A stretch of 64,000 nt of DNA. Source: Antilocapra americana. Taxonomy: Eukaryota; Chordata; Mammalia; Artiodactyla; Antilocapridae. Below the pieces are notes generated by a model. It worked only from the letters and a program-made list of their open reading frames with translations, made no database searches and was not told the origin of the DNA. The stretch is from the NCBI GenBank assembly GCA_007570785.1, contig ML664152.1, positions 924,640 to 988,639 of the forward strand. The letters are read 5' to 3'. A program made the translations under genes and the position numbers. Positions 20,228 through 48,837 of the stretch are shown in pieces (position 1 is the first letter of the stretch; the number at the start of each line of letters is the position of its first letter).

Positions 20228-22160
20228 AGAGATGAGGCTTGACTATTTGGAGCTTTTTGTGTAGCAGAGTATTTTTTTTTTTTCAATTTTCTTTATTGTG
20301 TTGGTTTTGCCATACATTGACATGAATCCGCCATGGGTATACATATGCTCCCCCTCCAGAACCCCCCTCCCTCCTCCCTCCCAACTCCCTCCCCCTGGGT
20401 CATCCCGGTGCACCAGCCCCGAGCATCAATCCTGGGCTGGCGATTGATTACATATATGGTAATTAACATGTTTCAATGCCATTCTCCCATATCATCCCAC
20501 CCTTGCCCTCATCCACAGAGTCCACAAGTCTGTTCTATACATCTGTGTTCCTTTTGCTGTCTCGCATGCTGGGTTCTCGTTACCGTCTTTCTAAATTCCA
20601 TATATATGGATTAGTATACTGTGTTGTTGTTTTTGCTTCTGGCTTACTTCACTCTGGATAATAGGCTCCAGTTCCGTCCACCTGAGTAGAACTGATTCAA
20701 ATGAATTTTTTTTTAATGCTGAGTAATATTCCATTGTGTATATGTACCACAGCTTTCTTATCCATTCGTCAGTTGATGGGCATCTAGGTTGCTTCCATGT
20801 CCTGGCTATTGTAAACAATGTAGCGATGAACATTGGGGTACACGTGGCTCTTTCAATTCTGGTTTCCTCGGTGTATATGCCCAGCAGTGGGATTGCTGGG
20901 TCAAATGGCAGGTCTATTTGCAGTTTTTTAAGGCATTTCCACACTGTTTTCCATAGTGGCTGTACTAGTTTGCATTCCCACCAACAGTGTAAGAGAGTTC
21001 CCTTTCCTCCACATCCTCTCCAGCATTTATTGCTTGTAGATTTTTGGATGGCAGCCATTCTGACTGGTGTAAAGTGATACCTCATTGTGGTTTTGATTTG
21101 CATTTCTCTGATAATGAGTGATATTGAGCATCTTTTCATGTGTTTGTTAGCCATTTTTATGTCTTCTTTGGAGATATGTCTGTTAAGTTCTTTGGCCCAC
21201 TTTTTGATTGGGTCGTTTATTTTTCTAGAATGGAGCTGCAGGAGTTGCTTGTATATTTTTGAGATTAATTGTTTGTCCGTTGCTTCATTGGCTATTATTT
21301 TCTCCCATTCTGAAGGCTGTCTTTTCACCTTGCTTATAGTTTCCTTTGTTGTGCAGAAGCTTTTCATTTTAATTAGGTCCCATTTGTTTATTCGTGCTTT
21401 TATTTCCAATATTCTGGGAGGTGGGTCATGGAGGATCCCGCTTTGGTTTATATCAGAGAGTGTTTTGCCTATGTTATCCTCTAGGAGTTTTATAGTTTCT
21501 GGTCTTATGCTTAGATCTTTGATCCATTTTGAGTTTATCTTTGTGTATGGTGTTAGAAAGTGTTCTAGTTTCATTCTTTTACAAGTGGCTGTCCAGTTTT
21601 CCCAGCACCACTTGTTAAAGAGGTTGTCTTTTCTCCATTGTATATTCTTGCCTCCTTTGTCAAAGATAAGGTGTCCATAGATGCATGGATTTAAAATTCT
21701 CTGGGCTTTCTATTTTGTTCCATTGATCTATATTTCTGTCTTTGTGCCAGTAGCAGAGTATTTTTGAAGCATGATAGAGATAGGGAAAGCTTCTGACATA
21801 GACATCAGAAAGGGACAGGAAGAGAGTGCCCCCTTGCTAGTTTCTAGCAAGGTGTTTTATGTCTGTTAGAAAACTATTAATCAGATAAGAGAGACAATTC
21901 AAGGCTGAGGGAGTTTCACCAGGCCCCACTTCCACAATAGATAGGCTGGCATGAGGTGTGTCAACCCCAAGCCATAAAACGATTGACAAGAATACTGGTT
22001 TGTTGAGCCATTATCAGCTCAAAGTTTGAAAAAAGAAAAAAAGTTAGTCTTAGGGGGAACTATTCTGAAGAAAGGCAAATTCTAAAGCAAATACATAGCT
22101 TCATTAACATAGCTTAAGAAAAATATTTTCTTAAGAAAAACACACTGGTTAGCTCAAGGC
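20228..22160 (-). repeat. LTR-like sequence, split by an L1
   Basis: The flanks of the L1 at 20277-21750 read continuously (GAGGCTTGACTATTTGG before it; GAAGCATGATAGAGATAGGG and CATAGACATCAGAAAGGGAC after it). They resemble, to my recollection, ruminant endogenous retrovirus LTRs in minus orientation. No retroviral gene is seen. Family and extent are uncertain. Confidence 0.4.
20277..21750 (-). mobile_element. Young-looking bovine L1, 5'-truncated, with TSD
   Basis: A 1.47-kb L1 3' end in minus orientation. Its ORF2 C-terminal frame is open over at least 328 codons (21574-20591), with motifs [24 protein letters not shown] and [12 protein letters not shown]. The start of the insertion still reads in the same frame upstream of the first Met. 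A 15-bp target-site duplication TAGCAGAGTATTTTT lies at 20262-20276 and 21751-21765. The intact frame and perfect duplication suggest a fairly recent insertion. Truncation removed the endonuclease and most of the reverse transcriptase, so it cannot move by itself. Confidence 0.93.
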
Positions 22161-22741
22161 AAGATGTCTGTCACTTATTTCTGCCTCTTGGGGACCTCGG
22201 TCCTTCCTGCCTGTTACCCTCTCAGACCCACCTGGGCCAACTCTGGTCCAGGAGCTGTGAGTCGACAATATGATGGTGGCCCACTGGAGGGTGGGCCACG
22301 GGGTTCTGGGGGTGTTGGGAGTTGGAGGTGGAGGAGAGCAAGAGGTGTGACCTGGGGGCCCTGTGGGGGTACCCCAGGAGGGCAATATCCACGAGGCTTG
22401 GAGCTGCAGAAGGTAAGGGTCAGAACTGCTGTAGGACTGGGCGCTGCCAGGGGTCTGCAGGCTGAGGTCTTTCAAAACAGGCAGTGCGTCAGGTCACCTG
22501 GTTCTAAATGGAGGGCTGCTTGGAGATTCTGCAGAGAAGCCCCCCCTCCTCCCTACCAGCCCCTTCCCATCCTCTTCCGCTGAATTCCCTCTTTGTGCCC
22601 ATTTAGTATTTATTTATGCAAACACAAACACACGTGAATTGATGTTCTTCATTCCTTGACACTGCTTAAACAGAGCAGATCAATGCTGACTTTTGTTTCT
22701 AGTTAACATGTTAGCCCCGAGGCCTTTCACATCAGCGTTTA

Positions 22742-22858
22742 GAGAGACTGCTGTGCTCAACTGCTCAGTCGTATCCAACTCTTTGCAATCCCATGGAATG
22801 TAGCCCGCCAGGCTCCTCCGTCCATGGGATTCTCCAGGCAAGAAGACTGCAGTGGGTT
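22742..22858 (-). mobile_element. Truncated Bov-type SINE, minus
   Basis: Contains GCTCAACTGCTCAGTCGTAT, CAACTCTTTGCAATCCCATG and GGGATTCTCCAGGCAAGAAG. The 5' part of the SINE is missing. Confidence 0.88.
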
Positions 22859-24959
22859 AGAGAGATTCCTATGTAATGTGTATTTTATTCACTTGTCCTT
22901 TCCCTGTATTTCCTTTACCATTTTATTGTGAAATATGAGACACATTCAGGAAGGTGCGCATCCTGAGCGGCCATCTCCCCATCACAGAATCCTCCTGACC
23001 CTGACCCCCACCCTCATGGCCTGGCTCCATGGTGACCACGACTCTGCCCATGATTCCACATAGAGGTTCAGTTTTCCCTGTGAGCTGTGTTCAGGGCAGC
23101 GGGGGACCCCTGAGACCTAGAGTGTTGCCCTGCTGAGCCACAGCACCCCAGTTCCCTCACAGCCCTGTGGCAGTTTGGAGGAACCCTGGTTCTCACTGCT
23201 GACAGCAGAGTGTGTCCTCAGCTCTCTGATGCTGGGATGGGGTAGAGGAGGTGAGCATGGTAACAACCAGGTCAGAAGAGACTCTCAACCGGTTGCCTGT
23301 CTGGGAAACATCTACCTCCAGCTGAGAACAGGGTTCCCTGAGCAGCCACAGCCATGGCCTAAGCATCCCCACCAACCCACAGCCCCAGGGCATTAGCTGG
23401 CCTGAGGTAGCCCCTGGAGTCTTAGGCAGAGGCACCACGGGTGACTGTGGGTGATTCAGGAATGAAATAAATGCCAACTGTCCCACCATGAGACATTGTG
23501 GCTGGTTGGTATATAGCAGGAGCTGACAGATACGCTTCTCAATACACCTCAAACTTCTGTTACATCTGAGTTTGACTGTCTCGTCATATTAATGATGGAT
23601 TTCCTTTTCTGTAGTCTGTTCACATGTGTAGCCTGTTTTTCTGCTGGGTGCTAGTCTGTCCAGTCCTAAATAACCATCAACCACCAGCTCCTTCCTAGGG
23701 GGGTGGGTCTCCCCACCTCAGCTGCTCCTACTATGGCAGCCTCTGGATTCCAGGACATTCCCATTAAAAGTAATTTCAAAACGTCACCACACCCTGAAAT
23801 TCTTTCCAGAAAGGCTATGCACATGGGAAAATAAAAAACTATGCAAGCACTTGTTAGGTAACCATGCTGAGAGAAAATGATGTAGAGGGTCTGTCGTCCT
23901 GGAGCAAGGCGGAGAACCCAATACTTTATAGGGAAATTAAAAACTTGTTTTTGTAAAGATATGATAACCAGAGCAAATGTCAGGAACCTATTTGAAGTCA
24001 CTATCGACCAATAGAGAAGCCCCTACAAATCAAATCAGCAAGGGAAGTGTGCAAGCAGGGTGCAGTGGGTGTGCCTGTCTGTGTGTGCAAACGCATATGT
24101 GTGTTTGTGTGCAAATGCAAAGAAAGTTCTGGGAAGGCCCCTAAGGGGTGAACTCAGGAAAGAAGGTGAGCTGGGATGCAGTGTGGAGCATGAGGACAGG
24201 AGAGGGGCCAGTGCCCAGCAGCCTCTAGGCTCACCCGGGGCTTGCTGGCACAGGGCAGCGCAGCGGGTGGGCAGGGGCCCTGCAGGCCGTACGGGGTGGG
24301 ACTGGGCTCCTTTCAAGGGACATTCAGAAGAACTGCAAGTGGGTTTTCAAAGCCGCTCAGCAGCGGCACATCTGAGGGTCCTGGGCTCCCCGAGGCGCCG
24401 TGGCTCCTTCATGACTCCTTCATCTGCTCCTGTTTGCTTCTCTGAGGCAGCTGTATTCATGGATAATCACAGTCTTTACTTCTGTTAGCCCTCCTGGAGA
24501 TGTGGGCACTTTCATCTGCTGGTGCACCGGTCTCTGCCCCTAACTCTCCCTCACTCCCTCCCCCTGCACTGGGTGATGTGCCCCACCCTGTACCCCCAGC
24601 CCACTGGTCCTGATTCTCTGCATCTCCATGGGTCACTCTTCGGCTGCCTTTGCCATTTCCTCCCATGTTGAGGGGCTGGGAGGTGAGGCATATGGGGTCT
24701 CTCCAGGTGGTGGAGGGTGGGAGGATGAGGGCAGCTTAGAAACACAGGGTCTCCCCCTCCTTTCCCACAGCCTTGGCTCAGCTGACACCGTGCATGATGG
24801 GCACCCCAAAGGGTTTCAAAAGGCACCTAAGCCTCAAGCCCAAGTGGCTGCCATCGAGCTGTGGGACTGAAGGGACAGCAGTGCGGAGGCTGAGGGGGCT
24901 AGTGAACAGATGTGGACATGGTGACATCATGAAGGCCTGTTGTGAGGAAGCATCAGTGA
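22859..24959. other. Intergenic DNA, FTCD to COL6A2
   Basis: No gene recognised. I read this stretch on the + strand for the missing FTCD C-terminal exons (a VAAKALEMGVFGAYFNV-like segment) and found no match. The open frames here (73-142 codons) overlap on both strands without similarity to known proteins. Confidence 0.5.
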
Positions 24960-25521
24960 AAGGACAAAGGTGTAGACGCTGGTGAAGTTATGTTAGTGAG
25001 GGGATGTTCCTGAGGGGACTTTGGGGAAGAAAGTGGCTGAGGGACATTAGTAAGGGGAACTTAGTGATGAGATGTGGGGGCCTTTACTGAGGGGATGTTG
25101 GGCATGTGACTTGGGGAAGAGATGTTAGTGAGAATGTTAGTGTGGGGTGTCCCTGGGGGCACATGAAGTGTTTGAGGGCTGTTAGTGTGGGGATCTGCTG
25201 AGGACACCTTAGTGAGGGACATTGGTGATGGGTGGTTTCTGAGGGATGAATGTGAGAAGGTATTACTGAGGGGACATTAGTGGGAGGCATTTTTGTGGGG
25301 ATGTTAGTGAAAGGATGTTGGTTTGCAGACTTTGGTGAAGGATGCTCCTGAGAGACAATGTGAGGTGATGTTGGTGGCGAGGCTTGGCTGAAGGGACATA
25401 AGTGTGTGGATATGGGTGATGTGATAATAGTAGAGATAGAGCTGAAGGTTAGTGTGGGGTCAGTCATTGGTGAGGAAACTGTTGAAGGAATGTCTATGAG
25501 AGATGGAACTGGAAGTGTATT
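24960..25521. repeat. Degenerate minisatellite, left half
   Basis: Repeats of a roughly 17-20-base theme GTTAGTGAGGGGACATT with many substitutions and length changes. The same theme resumes at 27888-28285; a BovB LINE split the array. Confidence 0.85.
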
Positions 25522-27877
25522 CAATTCAGTTAAGTTCAGTTGCTCAGTCAAGTCCAGTTCTTTGTGACCCCATGGACTGTAGCATGCCAGGCTTCCCTGT
25601 CCATCACCAACTCCCAGAGCTTGCTCAAACTTATGTCAATTGAGTTGGTGATGCCATCCAACCGTCTCATCCTCTGTCCTCCCCTTCTTCTCCTGCCTTT
25701 AGTCTTTGCCAGCATCAGGGTCTTTTATAATGAGTCAATTCTTTGAATCAGGTAGCCAAAGTATTGGAGCTTCAGCTTCAGTATCAGCCCTTCCAATGAA
25801 TATTCAGGACTGATTTCCTTTAGCATTGACTGGTTTGATCTCCTTGCAGTCCAAGGGACTCTCAAGAGTCTTCTCCAACACTACAGTTCAAAAGCATCAA
25901 TTCTTTGGCACTCAGATTTCTTTATGGTCCAACTCTCACATTCATACATAACTACTAGAAAAACTGTAGCCTTGACTAGATAGATTTTTGTTGGCAAAGT
26001 GGTGTCTCTGCTTTTTAATATGCTTTCTAGGTTGGTTATAGCTTTTCTTCCAAGGAGCAAGAGTCTTTTAATTTCATGGCTGCAATCACCATCTGCAGTG
26101 ATTTTGGAGTCCAAGAAAAAAGTCTGTCACTGTTTCCTTATCTATTTGCCATGAAGTGATGGGACCAGATGCCATGATTTTTGTTTTTTGAATGTTGAGT
26201 TTCAAGCCAACTTTTTCACTTTCCTCTTTCATTTTCATCAAGAGGCACTTCAGTTCCTCTTCACTTTCTACCATAAGGGTGGTGCCATCTGCTTATCTGA
26301 GGTTATTGATATTTTCCTTGGCAATCTTCATTCCAGCTTGTGCTTCATCCAGTCTGGCATTTTGCATTATATACTCTGCATAGAAGTTAAATAAACAGGG
26401 TGAAAATATACAGCTTTCCCAATTTGGAACCAGTCCGTTGTACCATGTCTGGTTCTAACTGTTGCTTCTTGACCTGCATACAGATTTCTCAGGAGGCACA
26501 TAAGGTGGTCTGGTATTCCCATCACTTGAAGAATTTTCCACAGTTTGTTGTGATTCACACAGTCAAAGGCTTTGGCGTAGTTAATAAAGCAGAAGGAGAT
26601 ATTTTTCTTTTTGAGAAATTCTCTTGCTTTTTCTATGATCCAACAGATGTGGCAATTTGATCTCTGGTTCCTCTGCCTTTCTAAATCCAGCTTGAACATC
26701 TGAAAGTTCTCGGTTGAAACCTAGCTTGGAGAATTTTGAGCATTACTTTGCTAGCATGTGAGATGAGTGCAATTGTGTGGATGTTTGAACATTCTTTGGC
26801 CTTACCTTTCTTTTGGGTTGGAATGAAAACTGACCTTTTCCAGTCCTGTGGCCACTGCTGAGTTTTCCAAATTTGCTGGCATCAATTATTGAGTGCAACA
26901 CTTTCACAGCATCATCTTTTAGGATTTGAAATAGCTCAACTGGAATTCCATCACCTCCACTAGCTTTGTTCATAGTGATGGTTCTTTGTAAGGCCCACTT
27001 GGCTTCACATTCCAGGATGTCTGGCTCTAGGTGAGTGATCACACCATAGTGATTATCTGGGTCATTAAGATCTTTTTTGTACAGTTCTGTGTATTCTTGC
27101 CACCTCTTCTTAATATCTTCTGCTTCTGTTAGGTCCACAATGTTTCTGTTCTTTATTGTGACCATCTTTGCATGAAATATTCTCTTGGTATTTCTAATTT
27201 TCTTGAAGAGATCTCTAGACTTTCCCATTCTATTGTTTTCCTCGATTTCTTTGCACTGATCACTGAGGAAGGCTTCCTTATCTCTCCTTGCTATTCTTTG
27301 GAACTCTGCATTCAGATGGATATATTTTTCCTTTTCTCTTTTGCTTTCTCTTGTTTTCTCAGCTATTTGTAAGGCCTCCTCAGACAACCTTTTGCCTTTT
27401 TGCCTTTTTTCCCCCCCTTGGGGATGGTTTTGATCACAGCCTCCTGTGTTCCAAACCTTCATCCATAGTTCTTCAGGCACTTATCAGATCTAATCCCTTG
27501 CATCTATTTGTCACTTCCACTGTATAATCATAAGGGGTTTGATTTAGGGCATACCTTAATGGTCTAGTGGTTTCCCCCACTTTCTTCACTTTAAGCCTGA
27601 ATTTTGCAATAAGGAATTCATGATCTGAGCCATAGTCAGCTCCCAGTCTTGTTTTTTCTGACTATATAGAGCTTCCCCATCTTCAGCTGCAAAGAATATA
27701 GTCAATCCAATTTCGGTATTGACCATCTGGTGATGTCCATGTGTTGAATCATCTCTTGTGTTGTTGGAAGAGGGTATTTGCTATGACCAGTGTGTTCTCT
27801 TGGCAAAACTGTTAGCCTTTACCCTGCTTCATTTTGTACTCCAAGGCCAAATTTGCCTGTGACTCCAGGTGTCTCTT
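25522..27877 (-). mobile_element. BovB (RTE) LINE, 5'-truncated, with TSD
   Basis: About 2.36 kb of BovB in minus orientation. Frames on the minus strand show the RTE reverse transcriptase: KKRWQEYTELYKKDLND, ITMNKASGGDGIPVELFQ, FCFINYAKAFDCVNHNKLW, GLKLNIQKTKIMASGPITSW and KIYLVKATVFLVVMY. They are broken into several frames (27480-26743, 26699-26367, 26274-26086, 26114-25881), so the copy is dead. Flanking direct repeat GAAGTGTATT at 25512-25521 and 27878-27887. The YAKAFD box corresponds to the first catalytic aspartate of the family. Confidence 0.93.
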
Positions 27878-27887
27878 GAAGTGTATT

Positions 27888-28285
27888 AGTGAGATGACAT
27901 TAGTGAGAAATGGTGGTGAGGGACCATTACTGAGGGGATGTTTTTTGAGGGAACACTAGGAACTGTTAGTATGGGAAACTAGTGTGGAGACTAGTGAAGG
28001 GTGTTACTGAGGGGACATTAGTGAGGGGGCATTGCTGAGGGGATGTTAGTGAGGTCATGCTGCTGAGGTGAAATTTGTGTGGGCATTGCTGAGTGATGAC
28101 AGGATGTTAGTGAGGGGACATTCATGTGGGACATTGGTGTGGGGACAATAGAATGGTGACATTGGTGAGGGTCCTTGGTGAGGGGCTGTTTGTGCAGGAC
28201 TGTTGCTAAAGGGTGCTGGTGGAGGGGGCTTAGTGTGGGGTTATTCATGAGGGGTGTCTGTGTGGGGACACCAGTGATGGGATGT
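27888..28285. repeat. Degenerate minisatellite, right half
   Basis: Continues the GTTAGTGAGGGGACATT theme interrupted by the BovB insertion. Open frames rich in His, Pro and Thr on the minus strand (28018-28248) come from the repeat and are not genes. Confidence 0.85.
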
Positions 28286-29384
28286 GCCTTCTAGAGACAG
28301 GAGTGTGGCTGGTCAGGCCCCTTACGGGGGCCTAGAGAGGGCCTAGACTCTTTGGGTCGACTCTGTCCTTTCTGTGGGGAGTGGAGTTGACAGGTATGCC
28401 ATCCACTCAGGCTGAGGGTCCTCCTCAAACACTGTGTTTTTGTCCTGGAATAAGGACACCACTCCTAGGTAGGTGGCCCCATGGCCTTGTACATACTTTT
28501 GTCGTCTGGGAGTCACTGGGCTCCCACGAGGACCTGGAGTACCAGCTCATGGACAGTTTATGCTGGCGATGCCTGCTTGGAGGCTGGATGGGTGGCTGGC
28601 GCCCCTCACTGTCCTGTGGGTCCTGTGGCCACTCGGCTGGCTTCCTTCTGTGACTTTTGCCCCAAGTGAGCCCATTTGGGTTCATCTTTGCTGGGTCTCC
28701 TTCACTCATGTCCACTGCTTTCAGGGGAGACGATCCACATTGAGTGGGGTTGGGTGGGGGTGAGTAGCAGAGTGGGGGGCCCTGCAAACCTGGCCTTGCT
28801 AGAGGTCTGAGGGTGTCCCGTGTGTATGGAGTGAAGGGCCTTGTAGGAAACCATCATATCAGCACATGTATGTGGCAGAGAGTGAGTCTGGGGGTCCCCC
28901 AAGGGCTGAGAGCTGGGCATGTGGGGCCTCAGAGAATAGCCCTGAGAGGGAGCTGTGCTCTTGGCCTCTGGGGAGGTTGGGGCCCTCAGGGAAGGACCTG
29001 GGGGATGCCAGTGTGGCGAGCATGCTGCAGCTCTCCAGGGTGGCCTGCCCACCCACTCACCAGCATCACATACAGACAGAGTGTCCTTCCCTCTGCAGAG
29101 GGGACCCATGCAGGACCCAGTGGACAAAACTCTAGAGACCTGGAGGGAGGGACCCCTGCCATCCCCTCTCCTCCACCCTGCTACGACCCCTGGAAGTTCA
29201 CAGGCACCAGCACTGCACTCTGAGGACTGGGGCGCTCTTCTGTCCCATGCTGGCATTTTGTTGAGTTCTTTAGGGGGAGAGAGGGGCAGAGGAAGGGAAG
29301 GTACTTGGTGAAATATCCTGCCCTCCAGCTGCAGGCTATACAGATGAGGAGAGGTGGAATGAGTCAGTCTCATGCCACCTCCCC
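28286..29384. other. Intergenic DNA, no gene seen
   Basis: GC-rich, apparently unique DNA. Frames up to 238 codons on the minus strand (28702-29418) lack recognisable domains and run into an LTR remnant; I do not call them. Confidence 0.45.
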
Positions 29385-29760
29385 ATGTTCTGGGCCGAAC
29401 TGTGTCTCCCTTCCCCAAATTCCCACGTTCAAGTCCTAGCCCCCACCTCAGAATTTGACCTTATTTGGAAGAAGAGTCATGGCATCTGTGATTAGCTGAG
29501 ATGAGGTCATCCTGGGTGGGATGGGCCCTAATCAAACATGTCTGTGTCTGTGTGCAAAAGGGAAACGTGGATACAGACCGGCCAGGAGAACATGTGTGAA
29601 GGTCTGAGGGATGCTGAGGTCGAGGGGCGACAGGAGCTGGAGGACCTGGAAGGATCCCTCCTAAAAGCCTTGGAGGGATGGTGGCCCTGCAGACACCTGG
29701 ACACCTGGTCAACCACTGTCCTCCAGACTGTGTTTAAGATCCCATGTTGAGGCCCTTTGC
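29385..29760 (+). repeat. MaLR-like LTR remnant
   Basis: Matches the general MaLR/MLT plan: GGGCCGAACTGTGTCTCCC, AATTTGACCTTATTTGGAAG, GATTAGCTGAGATGAGGTCA, then GGGATGGGCCCTAATCAAAC. The end is uncertain. Confidence 0.6.
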
Positions 29761-29894
29761 TAGGCCCTTTGCAGATGATAAACAGCCCAGGTTTAAGAGG
29801 GCACTTCCCATAGGGTGAACTTAAAAGACCTGGGTGTCTGAATACAAAGTCACCGAGGTTGCCAGAAAAAAACAGCCTCTGTCTCATTTCTCCT

Positions 29895-30052
29895 CTACAT
29901 CTATCATCTATCACTGTTAAAATAATCAATATATCCATCAATCAATCAATCTGCCTATCATCTTTTTCTATCACTTACCTACCTACCCTCTGTCTCTGTC
30001 ACCGCTCCATCATCTCTCCACCATCTATATCTATCCACAAATATCATCACGC
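29895..30052. repeat. Degenerate CTAT/CATC tetranucleotide repeat
   Basis: Runs of ATCTATC, AATC (TCAATCAATCAATC) and CTACCTACC indicate a decayed tetranucleotide microsatellite. Confidence 0.75.
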
Positions 30053-30409
30053 AAACACCAACCAGTGCCCCTAAAGCACTCTGGTCCATGCTTGGTCCGG
30101 GGACAGAGAGAGACTCCATCAACCAAGTACATTGTTTTTAGCCCAAAGTCAAATAGAGAGAGGTGAATTCCATGGTTGAGGCCATCCTGTCCCTTGGGAG
30201 TGCGGTGTCTGGAAGGACTTGAACATTGGGAGTTTGGGGAAGAGAGACACAGTTCAGCCCAGAACATGGAAGGACAGGGGCCCAGGCTCAGCAACATCTC
30301 AGTGCACAGAACAATCGGGGGGACCCAGCGATATGATTAGTCCTGGGGGTTACATGAATCCCTATTGGTAGAGTCACTTGGAAGCTGGGGAGCAAGAGGG
30401 GTCAAAGCC

Positions 30410-30415
30410 TTTATT
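30410..30415 (-). promoter_or_regulatory. COL6A2: COL6A2 polyadenylation signal AATAAA
   Basis: The minus strand reads AATAAA here, about 490 bases past the COL6A2 stop codon at 30908-30910. It is the first canonical signal after the stop and gives a 3' UTR of about 0.5 kb. Confidence 0.75.
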
Positions 30416-30907
30416 GAACTGGGGTGTGTGCACACAGGGAGGTATGGGGCCTGCTGTCACAGCTTAGTCTGATGGGGGGGGGATGACCCCTAGAGACCTG
30501 GAAGTGTGGCAGAGGGGCTGTTTGGGCTGGCAGAGAGCCTTTGTGGGGGAGGGGTGGGGGGAAGGACAAGTCTATGAATGCGGCTGGGCTGAGGGAGGTC
30601 CACTGGAGAAGTGCACCCCAGGAAGCCTCTGGGGTCCCAGGAGGGCATAAAGGGCAGGGTGAGGGCAGATGATGAAGAGGGAAGGAGAGCTGGGGTGCCC
30701 AGAGCTATGGGATTCCCGGTAGGAGCTGGGTGGGCTGGTGTCCTTCACTCCTAACTTTATACCCATACGTGGAGACTCAGTCCTCAGCGGCTGGACCTCT
30801 CAATGGGGTCAGAGTAGCACCATGGACAGGAGGACAGAGCCGGGGGGCAGGAGTCACGGGGCTGGGGCCCGAGGCCTGGTGGGGGTGCAGGCGGGGGGAA
30901 GGGGGTG

Positions 30908-47585
<16,678 letters not shown>

Positions 47586-47792
47586 CTTGGCAGCACCCTT
47601 GCGCCTTGACATCCTGCGAAAGGGAAGAGTGGCCCTGCAGACCGTGCCCCACCCTCACATCACCAGCCCCCAGCCCCCCTCACCAGATGATGCTGGGGGG
47701 ACCCACGAAGGTCAGGAAGCACCTCAGCTCAGGGTGTGCCTTGTTCCCTTGCCTGGGTGGGGGCCACAAACACTGAGTGGGAGCAGAGACTT

Positions 47793-48386
47793 TGGGCTCC
47801 ATTCTTTTTTTTTTTTTTTTCATTTAAAGGACTTTATTTTATTTCTCCAGACAGAAGGCTACAATGTTAAAACCAAAATTTAATATAACACGTCATTCTT
47901 CAAAACAGCCACAAGTTTTTTACCTCTGGACACAGGTTACACAACAACTCAAAAGTTTCATGCTTTCTTAGAAGTAAATGTACATCTTTCTCAAGGTCTT
48001 GCATTGACTCCACAGCTGAAATTCCTGTTACAGAACTAAAACAAACTGAAATCAGGCTGCCATCAACCTACGTAGGCCCTGATGGACACAGGGCTCTGGT
48101 CAAATTCTCTTCCAATCCTGGATCCATCATGGTCCATTCAATGCCTGTTTGCTGCCAACAGTGAGCTCCAGAGGTCAGGAAGCTGAACGTTGTGCCTGTC
48201 GACACGCGGGTCCCTCGGAGCTCCGGCAGGGACCCCTCCGCCCAGGTTCATTCTGTAGCGGCGGATCACGCAAATCACATACAGGAGCAAATTCTGATTC
48301 CAGGGTTGAGACGACATCGGATGAGGAGCGGACAGCAGACAAAGGAGACGAGAGCGCGCCGCAGACGCAAAAGTGGGCTCCATTCT
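47793..48386 (-). pseudogene. Processed retrocopy of an unidentified mRNA, with TSD
   Basis: In COL6A2 intron 1 a minus-strand unit ends in a 16-base-scale poly(A) (T run near 47806-47820) just after AATAAAATAAAG. It begins in CG-rich 5'-UTR-like sequence near 48373 and has no introns. A 13-bp direct repeat TGGGCTCCATTCT lies at 47793-47805 and 48374-48386. The best frame (48401-48138, first codons outside the copy) gives MSSQPWNQNLLLYVICVIRR followed by a short tail and stop, then a long 3'-UTR-like stretch. I do not recognise the parent gene; it is probably a small protein. No sign that the copy is expressed. Confidence 0.8.
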
Positions 48387-48837
48387 GAGTGCGATGTTCA
48401 TGGTTCCTCCCTGCCCTGTGCAGCCTGGGTGCAGGGATTAAAGCAAGCCCCATGGGAGCATCAGGAAATCCAGGAGGCCTTCCTGCAGGAGGTGATGGAT
48501 GTACCCAGACAGAGAGAAGTGTCCAGAGGAAGGGAACTCCCGGCCCAGAGGAATCTAGTTTACGGAGGACTGGGGGCAACACTCGATTGTGCTGACTGAG
48601 AAGGTGGAGAGAGGCCCAGGCCAGGGACTCTGGAGAACCCTGAAGCCTCCCACCACTGGTGAGGGCTGAGCATGGGATGTAAGCAAAGCTTTGCCTTCCA
48701 CTATCCCTCACCCCGAGGCCCATGGAGGAGAGACCCCAGAGAGGGCACCAGGAGGCCCACCATGTCCTGTGTGCTACAAGTGAAGGAGGAGGGGACCGAC
48801 GAGAGACTCACCCAGATCAGCAGTGATCTCCATGTGC

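Noticed and set aside
20591..21680. A 327-codon minus frame and 197-codon plus frame
   Set aside because: Minus frame is L1 ORF2, not a host gene; the plus frame is its antisense.
24960..28285. Possible CRISPR-like or regulatory repeat array
   Set aside because: Units are contiguous and degenerate without spacers, in a vertebrate genome; it is a decayed minisatellite split by BovB.
28702..29418. A 238-codon minus-strand frame between FTCD and COL6A2
   Set aside because: No recognisable domain, low-complexity Ser/Pro content, and it runs into an LTR remnant; equally long frames exist on the other strand.
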